A stretch of DNA of 64,000 nt, taken from contig OY720100.1 in NCBI GenBank assembly GCA_963082875.1, positions 14,470,591-14,534,590 on the forward strand, given 5' to 3'. The notes below the pieces were generated by a model, which was not told the DNA's origin, did no database searches, and worked only from the letters and a program-made list of their open reading frames with translations. The position numbers and the translations under genes were made by a program. Origin of the DNA: Corella eumyota (lineage: Eukaryota; Chordata; Ascidiacea; Phlebobranchia; Corellidae). Positions 38,841 through 50,300 of the stretch are shown here, piece after piece (position 1 is the stretch's first letter; every line of letters begins with the position of its first letter).

Positions 38841-39190
38841 TTGCACCCGAGACCTCGTGGTAGAGAAATTTTCGAGGAGGCGCACTAATAATGACGTCAC
38901 GTTTCTTGCGCCTCGATTAGTGGAAGATTTTAGGTTTTTATGCTAAAGCAATAGTAAATTATATTATTCCCTTTTCTTAATTTTAATAAATCAAAATCCA
39001 ATGCTTGTTAGTGTCCAAACACATTTTTATTATTATTTTATAAATATAAAGCTCAAAATAAGTTTTTTTTTTTAATAAATATTCAACAACAAAAAATAGC
39101 AAAAATAAATAAACTAAATTTCATGCCTGTTCCAAAAAGTCCTAAACGTCTGTAGAGAAGGCACGGCCGCTTTTTAATGGTAACCTGGTA
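38841..39190 (-). repeat. Unclassified interspersed repeat, copy 2
   Basis: Inverted relative of 22200-22895. On the minus strand it has 'TTACCATTAAAAAGCGG' (about 39180), 'AATATAATTTACTATT', then 'CGAGGCGCAAGAAACG', TGACGTCA (38892-38899) and 'TTATTAGTGCGCCTCCTCGA'. It is more compact than copy 1. Confidence 0.6.
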
Positions 39191-39965
39191 ATTATGTTAA
39201 AACTGCAATCCTAAAAAGGTAGTTATAATTCTTTAACAAGTTGTGAATTACATAATACGTACGTAGTTTATTAAAATAATAATTATTAAAACTTGGTTAA
39301 AAATTGTACAAATATTTTTAATTGTATAAATATTGTTTTTTTTAGTATATTTTAACAATATTATTATTTAATTATTCTTAATACTTTGGTACTATAAATT
39401 TATGATTAGGTTTTGGGTTTGTTACACTATAAGTTTATTTTCAAAAGCATCACCTATAGTTACTTTACCTATTTTTTGTCCAATTTTAGTGTTTTTTGAA
39501 ATTATTTAAAACTGCGTCCGTTTTGGACTTGACTTTATCCAATCTTTAAGCTGTAAAGTTAAATAATTATTATTTAGTGATTTAAATACGATTTTTTGCA
39601 ACAATTTCAATCAGTTTTCTATAAAATTACAAATTTTAGCAAAATTTATTTTTATTTAATACACAAAAAATATATGTTATCAATTTAAAAAGGAGCATTT
39701 TATTAATATCTTTATATTTTTAATCAAGGTCGTATAAACAACAGCAACGTAACTGGGCATAGTTAACGCGCTTGCAATACTTGCCCAAAGCTAATACGTA
39801 AGCTAGTAGAAAACAAATTTGTTATAAACAACTTTAGTTTGTTTTGTAAAAATTTCTTATTCATATGTTAATTAAATATAAACGATTTAAACATTATACC
39901 AAAAAGTTTATAATTTACTTACTACTTTATATATTTTATATTATTTTGGATTTTATTTATTAATG
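39191..39965. other. Spacer, nothing recognised
   Basis: AT-rich; no gene or repeat supported. Confidence 0.4.
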
Positions 39966-39968
39966 CAC

Positions 39969-40079
39969 AAAAATAAAACCTAAATTTACAAGCGTGTTTG
40001 TATCTTAAAAATAAAACCTAAATTTACAAGCGTGTTTGTACAAAAATAAAACCTAAATTTACAAGCGTGTTTGTATCTT
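39969..40079. repeat. Tandem repeat, 38-43-bp unit, three copies
   Basis: 'AAATAAAACCTAAATTTACA' plus 'AGCGTGTTTGTA' is repeated three times, almost without change. Confidence 0.9.
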
Positions 40080-41700
40080 GATTTATGTTTCATTTGATAT
40101 TAATAACTCGGTTTCGTTGATTTTAATTCGTATGGCCTTCAAAAAAAATTGTAAATTTGCTTCACTTTTACCTATAAGCTTCGTATGTAAATATGTTTTT
40201 GTTGTTGTGTACATTTTTCTTAAAAAAAAAACTATTGTAGCGTGATCACCCATTAATAGTTATCCTCATTAACGTTATTTATGCTAAATGTTATTAAAAT
40301 AAATATTATTCTTTAATAATGTATATTGCTTAGAACACGTAAAATTGTTCAAAATTAAATAATTTTTGTAAATTAACAATCAAAATTAATTTAATTAATT
40401 TATAACAAAAGATTTAAATAATTTATTTTTATGTAAAAAATTGAAAATTTATTTAATTTTTTTATTTTCATATCTGTTTTTTTTTTTTAATTTATTTAAA
40501 TAATTTATTTTTATATAATAAATTAGATATTGTAAAAAAAAATCAGTCATAAGACAAACAAAAAGAAACATGTTATCAACCCAATACTACTTGTTGTACA
40601 TGTTTTAAACAACCTGTTTATTAGAATTAGAACCTAATTTGTGTACTTATATACTTTAATAAAAGCAAGTGCTATAAAAAATCAAATTTTTCATTACCTA
40701 TGACGTCATGTAGTTTATGACGTTAGAGGTCAACATAATATTAAGTTGGTTACATTGAATTTCAATTTCGATATTGTATATTCTATTGACTATTTAGTCT
40801 AGACGTTGGTTATGTTTTTAATATAAACATGAGAATAATAAATATGGGTGTTTTGGTAATAACGTGAACAATTTAGTTTTTAGGCCAATCTTAAATCTCA
40901 AAATAATCTAGAATGTTCATTAAGCTTGTTCAGTAAGGCCTTGATTGACTAACACTGAAAATTATTTATTCAATTGTCCACGTTTCATAATTGAGTTCGA
41001 CCCCTTTCTAGATTAGATTGAGAACGTAAAATTAAATATATTGATTTGTAAAAATACAGGAGTATGTAAAATGGGATTACAAATCACCTTTTATGAAGGC
41101 TGTGGTTAGTAATACGAATCTTTATATTATTTTAAAAATACTACGCAAAATTTTAAAACAACCGCAGAAGCTCTAAAAACCGCAGTTAGTATTTAGATTT
41201 AATTCTATTAGTATTTAGGTAATTAACATGTTAGGGTTTCAGTGTCCCAAATGAATTGATTTGAATAGGTTAATTGAAATGTCAAAAGGACGAAAGCGAT
41301 AAAGAATATGAATCGTATTTTGTTTTACTAGGAAATGTTATTTATATAACATTCAATAAAAAAAAGTAGAGAGAAAATAATTGGAAAAATTATATGTTTA
41401 AAGATCTATCCTGACGCTTTAACTTAGACAGAAAAAAACATTTGTATAATAAATATATATACAAGTTTATCCAGTTAGAACAGATAAATTTTACATATAT
41501 ACAGGTTAATAACATAATATATATTGTTGTGTTTACATCTTGGAATACTAATATAAGGTTAACATTAGATGAATATTTTATGTATCATGAATATTTTAAA
41601 TAGTATAAAAATAAAAATGACATGTTATTAAAACTTATGCATATTACGTTTCGCAGAACTAATTTACAAAAAAAACTGCAAGTAAGCATTCTTATAAATA
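40080..41700. other. Spacer with one CRE-type octamer
   Basis: AT-rich DNA without a recognisable gene. TGACGTCA occurs at 40701-40708. Confidence 0.4.
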
Positions 41701-41707
41701 ATTAATC

Positions 41708-41825
41708 ATGGCTTCGAATACCTATAAACTTCGCAGTTCCTATAACGGAACTAGTCTAAATATTCAAACTAACAAAACAAATTGGCGGGAAGGAATAAGG
41801 TACGCAAGAAGAAAGCCAAATATCA
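41708..41825 (+). CDS. Isolated exon-like ORF with ATG and donor (unidentified)
   Basis: An ATG at 41708 opens 39 codons (beginning MASNTYKLRSSYNG) with mixed, protein-like composition. It ends at a good donor (A|GTAAGA, 41826). I could not find following exons with certainty. A second protein-like ORF end lies at about 42590-42700 (LPEIKEKIRGEDFSKF then a stop) and might belong to the same gene. It could be a first exon of a small gene or a decayed fragment; function unknown. Confidence 0.3.
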
Positions 41826-42088
41826 GTAAGAATTTTTTTTTAATTTCTAATTTTTTTATGTGTTTTTGGAAAAGATTTTAACTAACTATTTGTATTAAAT
41901 AATTTTTTTTTAATATATTTTTATTTTAATTTGTATTTCTTAATTTTTATGTTGAACAATTATAAATTTTTGCTATTAATTAAAGAATAAAATAATAAAA
42001 ACTATTAAAAATTTAAAATAAACAGAAATTTAAAAATCGAAAAAAACGAAATACTGTAATTATTTCCTATTACAACAACAATTGATAG

Positions 42089-42433
42089 TGACGTCATAAT
42101 CCCAAAAATGACGTCACTCACCCGAATGGCGGTATCTTAAGCCGCCACTTGCTTTGAAAGGCACTTTGAAAGCTGGCAATCGCGCGAGTTTTAAATTGTA
42201 ATGACGTAGGTATGAGTAATTGACACACGCATACAAGCATGTAATGTAAATCAAACAGGGTGCGGTCAATATTAAAACTGGGAGGGGGTCGCAAAGTAAA
42301 AGTAAAGCAAAATTTGTATAGCGACATATTATTCAAAGCGTATAAGAAAATATCTTTGCGTTTTAATTAGAAAAAAATCTAAAACACAAAAAATTTAAAG
42401 TTTATTTTTAATATTACATTAAAAATGACGTCA
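42089..42433. promoter_or_regulatory. GC-richer patch with three TGACGTCA (CRE-type) octamers
   Basis: Exact octamers at 42089-42096, 42109-42116 and 42426-42433 surround a GC-richer stretch (about 42110-42290). The patch lies 1.5-1.9 kb upstream of the connexin start codon, so it is a candidate promoter for that gene. TGACGTCA is the classical CREB/ATF site; use here is inferred. Confidence 0.4.
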
Positions 42434-43935
42434 TGATGAAAAAACGTCGAAAATTTGCCCCTCTTTTTATTCAGTGATTACCCCTTAAGTTGAACCCTAG
42501 AATATAAAAAGTTGTTTATCGGGTATTAAACCGTTCACATCTTTAACTTGTCAATCAAACGTCGGACTTCAATTTAAACAAAGTTGTTGTTAACATATTT
42601 CTTGAACCATGAGAATACCAAGAACTTGTTGCCAGAGATAAAAGAAAAAATTAGGGGCGAAGATTTCAGTAAATTCGACAAGAAAAACATGTTCTAGCTA
42701 CCGTGACAGTGTATTAGTTGTCAATTATGCAAAAAAGGAATTAATAATTTAAAAGCAGGACATATATATGTAAGGAAAATTTGAAAGCTTGCTGAAGCAT
42801 ATCATGATATCTTTTGATGAAAGCTTTTAAATTTTTGTTTTTCGTTTTTAATTGGTATTAGCCTGTAGGGAGATCGTATATCGATTTCATCTTATACGTT
42901 TGACATTTAATTTGTAGAAAATTTGTATGATTTTGTGATAAAGAATATTTTATAGGCAGCTGCTTTATTAAATATATTATACAAATAGGTAAACAAGACT
43001 CTTTAAAAACTCTTGTTGAATTTTTGAGCCACTTTAGCAAATTTACCTGAAGTAAAGACGCAAAGCTACTTATGTTAAGTGTTTTGCTATACTTTTAATA
43101 TATGAATAAGATTTAGTTAATGTATGAAAAAATGGAAAATATCTTATATCCAGAAGGTAATTAAAAATCTATATAATTATGATACTTGACAGAATGTAAT
43201 TAGCTGTATTTCAAAATTAAGATTTTTAATTAGATATAAATTTGTAATTTACCAACTGGTGCTAAATTTTAGGTTTTTAGTTAAATGTTAGTCGAGTTAT
43301 AACTGTAAAACCAATTCGTTTTGGAAATACAAAACCAACAAATTCATGTTCGGATCTCATTTATTTATCTTTACGCTTGTCGAGTTTTTTTAAACAAAAT
43401 TAATTTGCGTTGTATTTTTGAGTGAACCACAACTAGCAACAACACCTTAATAAAATTGGAACTTATAAATAATTCATTCCAAAAATTATTGCATATGCTT
43501 ATAAAAACATTTGGTCAAAAATTTACAATAACATTTATTTTAGTAATACTAAGAAACGCAATTCTAAATTCAATTTCCTTTTATGTGATACTGTTCTTAT
43601 GTAAATAGCTACCATGTTTCGTATTTGCTGAGCCTTTTAAAAAACAATTTGGCTGTTTATTCATTCTACCTCAGAATACCACAAAATCGAATTAGTTGTT
43701 TCAACACTGTAAAACCATAGCTCCAAAATGCCATTTAACCGACAAGAAAGCACCCTTTATTAACCCCATTTTACGAACTAAGAAATATCTTACAATTTCT
43801 AAAAAAAATTGACGTCAATTTTTTGTAAAATGTTATTTTTAAATTTAGGTTTTTGTGAATTTGTTTATTCGGTCAAAATAACTTAAATATGGGTAATTAC
43901 CGTAAAAACATGGGACGAATTTGTTTTTATTTTTA
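42434..43935. other. Upstream region of the connexin gene
   Basis: Contains the ORF end mentioned at 42590-42700, another TGACGTCA at 43810-43817, and, at 43936-43937, an acceptor-like AG after a T-rich tract. That AG would begin the 5' UTR/first coding exon of the connexin. Otherwise AT-rich. Confidence 0.35.
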
Positions 43936-43990
43936 AGATTCGTACGGGAATTCAAGATACCGTGGTAGCCTGTCCGCAAGTTCAACGAAA

Positions 43991-46898
43991 ATGGAAACTT
44001 GCGCAAGGGTTTTTGTTCGTCATATCTGTCTCAACGGAATGTTTACTTTAACGAAAATGATTGGATACACGCAATTTATGGTAAATTAATTGTTATCGAT
44101 AAACAGTTTGCAAGTTCGATTCCCAACCGAACCAAAATTTTTATTTTTTAACACTTTTAAAATTGTCATTTTTTTCTACAAATGTTAAAGTTTTAACTAA
44201 AAAAAAGTTTAAATATTTAATTTATTTTTTGTTTTTTAGGTTTATATTATTGTCCGTTTAATTGTTTGTGGATCTTTAGCTGGGCGGTTATTTGTAGTTG
44301 ACCAAAATCTAATAAGCTGCAACTATACTTATTATTACCAAGACGCAAACTTAACTAACGAGTAAGTAGTACATATGTGGACGTAGGTTCGAATCCCGCA
44401 GTCGGTACATATTTTTTTTAGTAATTTTTATAATTAAATTGAAAGCAGACCTTTAAAATAATCTCCATTAAAAGGGCTTACATACAAAACACAATTTTTT
44501 AAGTAAAATATTGACCTGTAGGTCGCCTTTTCTCTTATAAATTAAGTTAAAACATGTGCCCTAAAAAAACTAGGCCAGCTCAAATATTTAGGAATAAAGA
44601 TTTCAGGTTAAATTTAACGTCACGTTGTGTTTAACAACATAAGCTACAAGAATTTTGCGTTAAAATTTGGTTTTAAATAAATTATTAATGAAAATAAAAC
44701 CGAATGGATTTCACAATGCCGTGGTTGATTATTTAACCAAATTATTTTACTAATGGATTTTAACAAAAACCACTTTGCAAGTTGGAACTGTAACTTTTTG
44801 ATTTTCAAAAACATTACCTAATTTTTATTGGACCTAAATTGTGTATTTTCATATGTTTTTTGTTAATGTGATTTAATATACTTTGTGTTTTAGATTACCT
44901 ACCGATTTGGAAGGTATTGTAAATTACGATAATCTTAACTCAACGGAAGTTCAAAATAATTGTTTGAGGTAAGTAGGCTATCAAAAAATTCCAAAATTGT
45001 AAATTTGTGCCTTAATATTTTTAAACAATCGTAAACGTAAACAATAAATATGTAAAGCTGGCCTAACTTGATATTGTTTAATTGTAGCACACTTATATGT
45101 CTTACAATCATTTTACTTATTTCCACAGGGTGGCGTACCACGATTCAATTTCACCCTTATTCGCATGGGTAATCACCCTGTTTACCCCCGCTTTGCCGTG
45201 GATCTGTTTGTTGCCGTGGACCCCGTTGTCTGACAGCAACGATGAAAGTTGTAAATGTCCTTATGTGAAAATAAAGTGGTCTTGTTTAACTCCTTACATC
45301 GCAATATTTCTTAGAACTAATATCAGGTAAGGTTTGTGCTATAACAAGATATTGTCCGGTAGTGTGGTTAAGCAGTCATAGAAGCAGACTACGATCCGAA
45401 AAGTTTCGGGTTCGAGCCGCACCATTGCCATACTATTCGCCCTTGAGCCTGGCGTTTACAGATAGCTCAAGCCTCAAACACGTCACAATATTAAACTCCT
45501 ACCAAATAAAAAATATAAAACCTATCACTTTAAAATAATAACAAGATGGTTAAATATGTCCAAATGCGGTAGGCTAGCTATACCGGTCATTTCATTAAAT
45601 TACGAATCAAAGGGTATTTGGTTTAAACCCCAACTTTACCCGTTAAGGCGTTTACAGGTAGCCCTAAACATTTACAGGTAGTAAAAATCACCAACATATT
45701 AGCCACACGTTTACAGGTAGTAAAATCACCAACATATTAGCCACAATTTATTCTAGATTTAAAAATTTTATATGAACGTAATATTAAAATTTAAAATTAT
45801 GATTTCCTTGTCAAAATTTTCTAGACTGTTATTGGAAACAATTTGTTTTATTTGGATCGTTGTTGAATACGAAATGTACATTCCTGCTCAAGTTAGTTGC
45901 TATGCTAAGACACTCACATGCTCAGTTACTTACAGTGAGGAGATGACTTGTTTTTTATGGATTTTAACAGCTTTAAATTTGGTAAAAAATAATTAATTGG
46001 TATTTATTAACGTTTTATTCGGTATACAACTCAAAGTTTACAAAAATTGATATCTAAACATTTTATACCATGTACTACTGATGTTGAATTACTTTTAATG
46101 TAAACAAAATATGTTGTATTCTAGGTGTGTATAATGTTAACGGTATGGGAGCTTCTGTATATGTGCTCACATAAGGAAGAATATGGCACTGATCAAGATT
46201 TAAACGATGCATACAGTTCAAGGGAATTCAGGTATTCTACAAGACTTCAACCAAGCATTTTCTTATTTGTTTTTATCCTCGATGTGGGAAGGTCGACTTC
46301 ACGACCTAAACATAGAGTAACATCAGTTACCCCGTACCAAATTTCGAGTCGCCTTTGTCAGTTTGGTATATTACAGAATATAATTGCACACTAATTATAA
46401 ACTGCTAATCAAGTGTTGGCTCAGTAGGGATTATACCGTTCATAGCGCCTTATTTAAGGGTGCTACAGCATGAAATTAGTTGGGATTGAACCAAGGACCT
46501 CATGTAGTGAAGCCAAATTTTCTGACCACTACACCTTGCTACCAGTTCATTCTTTACTCTGCAAGGAATTTTACGCAGACCAAAGACGTGAAATTTAAAT
46601 AAGATTGGTTTAGATAAATTTTGAGTAAAATTTGCACATAGCAATTTTGTGTAATGAATGTATTGATATACAGTAATATGGTTTAATTATCGTGTATTTT
46701 TATTGATTGCCAAGCCCCTTTTTACAAAAATTTGTATAAGGTTTTTAACAAATTATTGGCTATCCAATTTTGTTATCGAATTTTTTTTAATTTCCTATTT
46801 ATTTTAGAAGTCCGACATTTTCTAAAAAATTCGACGAAATTAAACCCCTTGAAATATCCGAATCAAGCAAACAATTAAACGACGGTGAAAATGTGTAA
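43991..46898 (+). CDS. Divergent connexin-like channel protein, 7 exons
   Basis: Exons 43991-44080, 44240-44361, 44894-44968, 45129-45326, 45825-45981, 46125-46231 and 46808-46898 give 840 nt, 279 residues, in frame. Four TM helices are visible: about 31-50, 105-123, 163-180 and 205-228. Three stretches align with connexins as I remember them: MIGYTQFMVYIIVRLIVCGS before loop 1; CLRVAYHDSISPLFAWVITL into TM2; and loop 2/TM4, where Cys194 to WELLY has connexin spacing without a gap. Connexins form hexameric hemichannels that dock into gap junctions. Oddities: loop 1 keeps Cys57 and Cys94, but the third cysteine position is Ala98. About 30 residues are inserted between Cys57 and Cys94, with sequons at Asn58, Asn67 and Asn86. 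Loop 2 keeps two cysteines (187, 194) where connexins have three. The C-tail is short. A divergent pannexin-like four-TM protein is the alternative, but the spacing favours connexin. Confidence 0.78.
44112..44130 (+). other. tRNA B-box-like word in connexin intron 1
   Basis: 'AGTTCGATTCCCAACC' about 30 bases after the exon 1 donor. A similar word ('GGTTCGAATCCCGC', about 44386) follows exon 2, and another ('GGTTCGAATCTAGCC', about 46930) lies in the 3' UTR. They are probably tRNA-derived element remnants. Confidence 0.35.
45355..45505 (+). mobile_element. Second tRNA-derived SINE family, connexin intron 4
   Basis: Head with A-box-like 'GTAGTGTGGTTAAGCAGTC' and B-box-like 'GGGTTCGAGCC', followed by a body ('GAGCCTGGCGTTTACAGATAG') unlike the main family. 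A related body fragment, tandemly repeated, lies at 45645-45745. Confidence 0.6.
45645..45745 (+). repeat. Tandem fragment of the second SINE body
   Basis: 'TTTACAGGTAG' occurs three times, and 'AAAATCACCAACATATTAGCC' (or its 20-base core) twice within 100 bases, matching the body word at 45455. Confidence 0.65.
46271..46546 (-). mobile_element. tRNA-derived SINE, connexin intron 6
   Basis: Antisense full-length copy: 'TTATCCTCGATGTGGGAAGG' tail, 'CAGTTTGGTATATTACAG', then the head ending 'ACCACTACACCTTGCTACC'. It lies between connexin exons 6 and 7. Confidence 0.85.
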
Positions 46899-46963
46899 AC
46901 TTACGAGTTTTTGCCAATATTAACTTCTGGGTTCGAATCTAGCCGAGGGCGAAAAATTTTGAA

Positions 46964-46969
46964 AATAAA
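46964..46969 (+). promoter_or_regulatory. Poly(A) signal of the connexin gene
   Basis: AATAAA 66 bases after the stop codon, consistent with a short 3' UTR before the convergent DHX37. Confidence 0.5.
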
Positions 46970-47106
46970 ATTAATTTAATCATTTTTGTATATAATTTGT
47001 TTATGTTGTTGTTTAAAATTTTTATCGTATTTTGTTTTTTTGCAATACTCAAAATCGTATTTTTTTGAAAAATAAAAAACACACACAAATACACTTTTGC
47101 ATTTTT

Positions 47107-47112
47107 TTTATT
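47107..47112 (-). promoter_or_regulatory. Candidate poly(A) signal of DHX37
   Basis: AATAAA on the minus strand about 206 bases beyond the DHX37 stop codon. Confidence 0.4.
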
Positions 47113-47114
47113 TC

Positions 47115-47148
47115 TGACGTCATAACTAATTAGGTGGCCATGACGTCA
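47115..47148. promoter_or_regulatory. Paired TGACGTCA octamers between convergent genes
   Basis: Exact octamers at 47115-47122 and 47141-47148, in the ~420-base gap between the stops of the connexin (+) and DHX37 (-). Confidence 0.4.
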
Positions 47149-47317
47149 TCACTTTGTCATGCTGACTAACTGGTAACCATTCTAAAAATGCGTTTTTTAA
47201 ATCTAAAAAAAATTTTTTTTTTTTATATTGATGATAAAAATCTATGTAAAGATAAAATAACTTACTAATATTCTGATAATAGAAATGTTAATAAAATTTT
47301 AGAAATTAAAATATTTA

Positions 47318-50300
47318 CTACTTACACATTGGGTCCGTTTTCCAAACTTCTAATAAATTTAATTTTGAGTCAACTTTTTTGCTCAGCAAAGTTTTCAATA
47401 AGATTTCAGTTCGAGGTTGCAAACTAAAAAACAAATATTTAACAAAAAGTAATTTTTTAATTTTTTTAACAATAATTTTATTAAAACCCTTGTTGCAACA
47501 GACAGCTTGTTGTAGGCCTTGGGTTCAATTCCCACCGATCTCATGCTGTAACGCCCTTGAGTAAGGCACTGTAAATGGTATGAACTCTTGCTGAGCCAGC
47601 ACTTAATCAGCAGCACAATTATTGGGCAATTATAATCTATAATATCCCAAACTGCCACAGTCAACTCGAGACTGGGTCAGAGTAACTAATGTTACTCTAT
47701 GTTTAGGTCGTGCATTTGACCTTCCCACGTCGACAATAAATTACTATAAAAAAAGAAAAAAAACTTGTAATTATTAGAAGAGTTGTTAAAAAAATATAAA
47801 AAAGCAATTAAACTAAAAGTGCACAAAATAAAATACAACTTACTTTGCCCATGTTTTGACCATGGTATTAGGTCTTGACAATAATAATGGAACAAATTGT
47901 TTTAAGGATGTCATCACTAAACCGTCTAATAGGAAGCAAGCAAACCATCGATATCTAAAATATAAGCAAATTAAAAATAACACAAAAAAAATTAAAAGTT
48001 ATAAAAATTTCTGAAAATATTTTTACCTTTCCATTCCCATTGGATAGGAAATTTCTGCTTGACCGATTTTCCATGACAAGCGACCATATGTGGCAGTCAC
48101 ATAACACATGACATCATCAGTTGTGATGTCATAAAATGGCTCGGGTGTCGATAAAAGTTTAGAGAATGAACAATAACTTGGGCAAAATTTTGAAAGCCAA
48201 CTTGGTTCAATTTCAGAAATATCTTAAATAAAATCAAATAAAATTTAGGACTTAAATTTTACATTTATCCCAGATATACAATTTTTTGAATATTTATTTA
48301 TCTTTGATGTGGGAAGGTCCACTTCACAGCCTAAACATAGAGTAACATCAGATAACCTGCCCAGGCTTTAGTTGTCTTTGGCAGTTTGGAATAGTATAGA
48401 TTATAATTTTCCGATAATTAAACTGCTGATTAAGTATTTGCTCAGCAGAAGTTCATAGTAGCTTACTCAAGGGCATGAGAGCAGTGGAAATTAAATCAAA
48501 GGACCTCATGTAGTAAAGCCAAGTGTTCACCAACATAGTAAAGAAAACCATTTTACCAAGTAGACATATGATAAAAAACATATGCTCAAAAATTTCAGGT
48601 TACTAACAAATTTTTTTTTAAATTGGCAAAAATATTACATGGAAACAGTGGGGGTCGAACCCAGGACCTTTTACCGACCTTAACTCAAGTTAAATTGCCA
48701 ACTAAACTGCTTTAAAATATTGAAATTTATACCTCTCATATACATTTTCTCTTTATTTCCTGATCCACTTAATTCTTGAAATATTAAATATTGAGGATAA
48801 GGATCTTTACTTAAGACTGAATCTGGGTGAATATAAACCGCCTCGTCAAGCAATAAACTACAAAAAAAAAATAATAAAAATAATTTTTTTTAAAACAAAA
48901 ATTAAACTATTTTTATTTTAAATATTTTAAGAAAAAAAAGGTTAAATAACCATTGATAAGCATTTTTCATAATCTTTCGTTTTTCACTTGGAATTTGATC
49001 AAGTGGTATTTTCTTGGCCACCTGATCTCCCATCGAGGATAAAATTATCTGTCGTAATCGCTCAACCTTGCAAAATAAAAATTAAAAAAAATTTAATTTG
49101 AAATAGTTTATGCTGTTCTACCAAGAATTTTAACCCTAAAAAAGTACCCCCCCAGACCCCAAAAAGTACCCCACAAACCCCAAAAAGTACCTCCTAGACC
49201 AATTGTACACACCATACCTAAAAAAGTACCCCCCAGACCAACTGTCATCAGAACCCCTTCCCCAATATCCAGTACCCCTTTTTTAATTACCCAAAAAATA
49301 TTACGCTCTAAAAAGTAACCTTTGGACACAAAAAAACTCCCTTTATCGGCAAAACCCTAATAGACAAATACCTAACAAAATGCAATCCTTAAAATAAAAA
49401 AAACAATAAGAAACCTGTTCATCTGTTGGTGGCGGCATCTTGGACTGAATAGAAACATTAAGTTCAGGACAAACCAAGTTAACTGTGTTAGTCAGTTGAT
49501 TTCTTAATCTTCGAATTTCGTAAATTGCTTTTGGCCTGATCATAAAAAATATTTTTATGAAAAAAATATTTTTAAAATTTTACCTTGAAAAAAAAATGTT
49601 TTTGTATATATCTTTATCCTCGATGCGGAAGTTACTCCGAACCAGTCTTGAGTTGCCTTTAGCAGTTCAGGATATTATATAGATAATAATTGCCCGGTAA
49701 TTAAGCTGCTGATGAAGTACTGGCTCAGCAGGAGTTCGTACCGTTTATAGCCCCTTACTTAAGGGTGCTACAGCATAAGATCAGTTGAACCCACGATCAC
49801 ATGTGTGTAGCAAGTGTTCTTACCACTACACCACGCTGCCGGTAAATTTATATTTTACCTTAGACAATGGTTTGCGCAATATGATGTAGAGGCTCCTTCA
49901 TATTCTGCGGCACCAATGGCACCAAGCAGTACCATGATGTCACCAAGGAACCTTCTGGCACCGCTTCCTTGACCACCTTGACACCATAGCAACCGTAAAT
50001 GATGGAACCGGGTTAAAGCATGGCGGTGCTGGTTCTGTAACAAAAAATTTTTATTTAAGATTTTTATAGCTAATAAAAATTTAATACATATTATTACTTT
50101 ACCTTTTCTGTTTCATTGTTCTCATTAATTGTTGGCACATCAAATAATTCCTAAATTAATATCAAAAAATAATATAAATTAATATAGTAAGTCAAATAAG
50201 TGTTATAAAATATATATTGCGCACTTTGAGTAAGGCGCTATAAACTGTATGAACTTCTGCTAAGCCAGCACTTAATCAGCAGCATAATTACCGGGCAATT

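Noticed and set aside
44240-46231. Connexin gene first considered as a DUOX maturation factor because of proximity to DUOX
   Set aside because: The four-TM layout, loop cysteines and TM1/TM2/TM4 spacing match connexins, not DUOXA, and the gene is 24 kb away.
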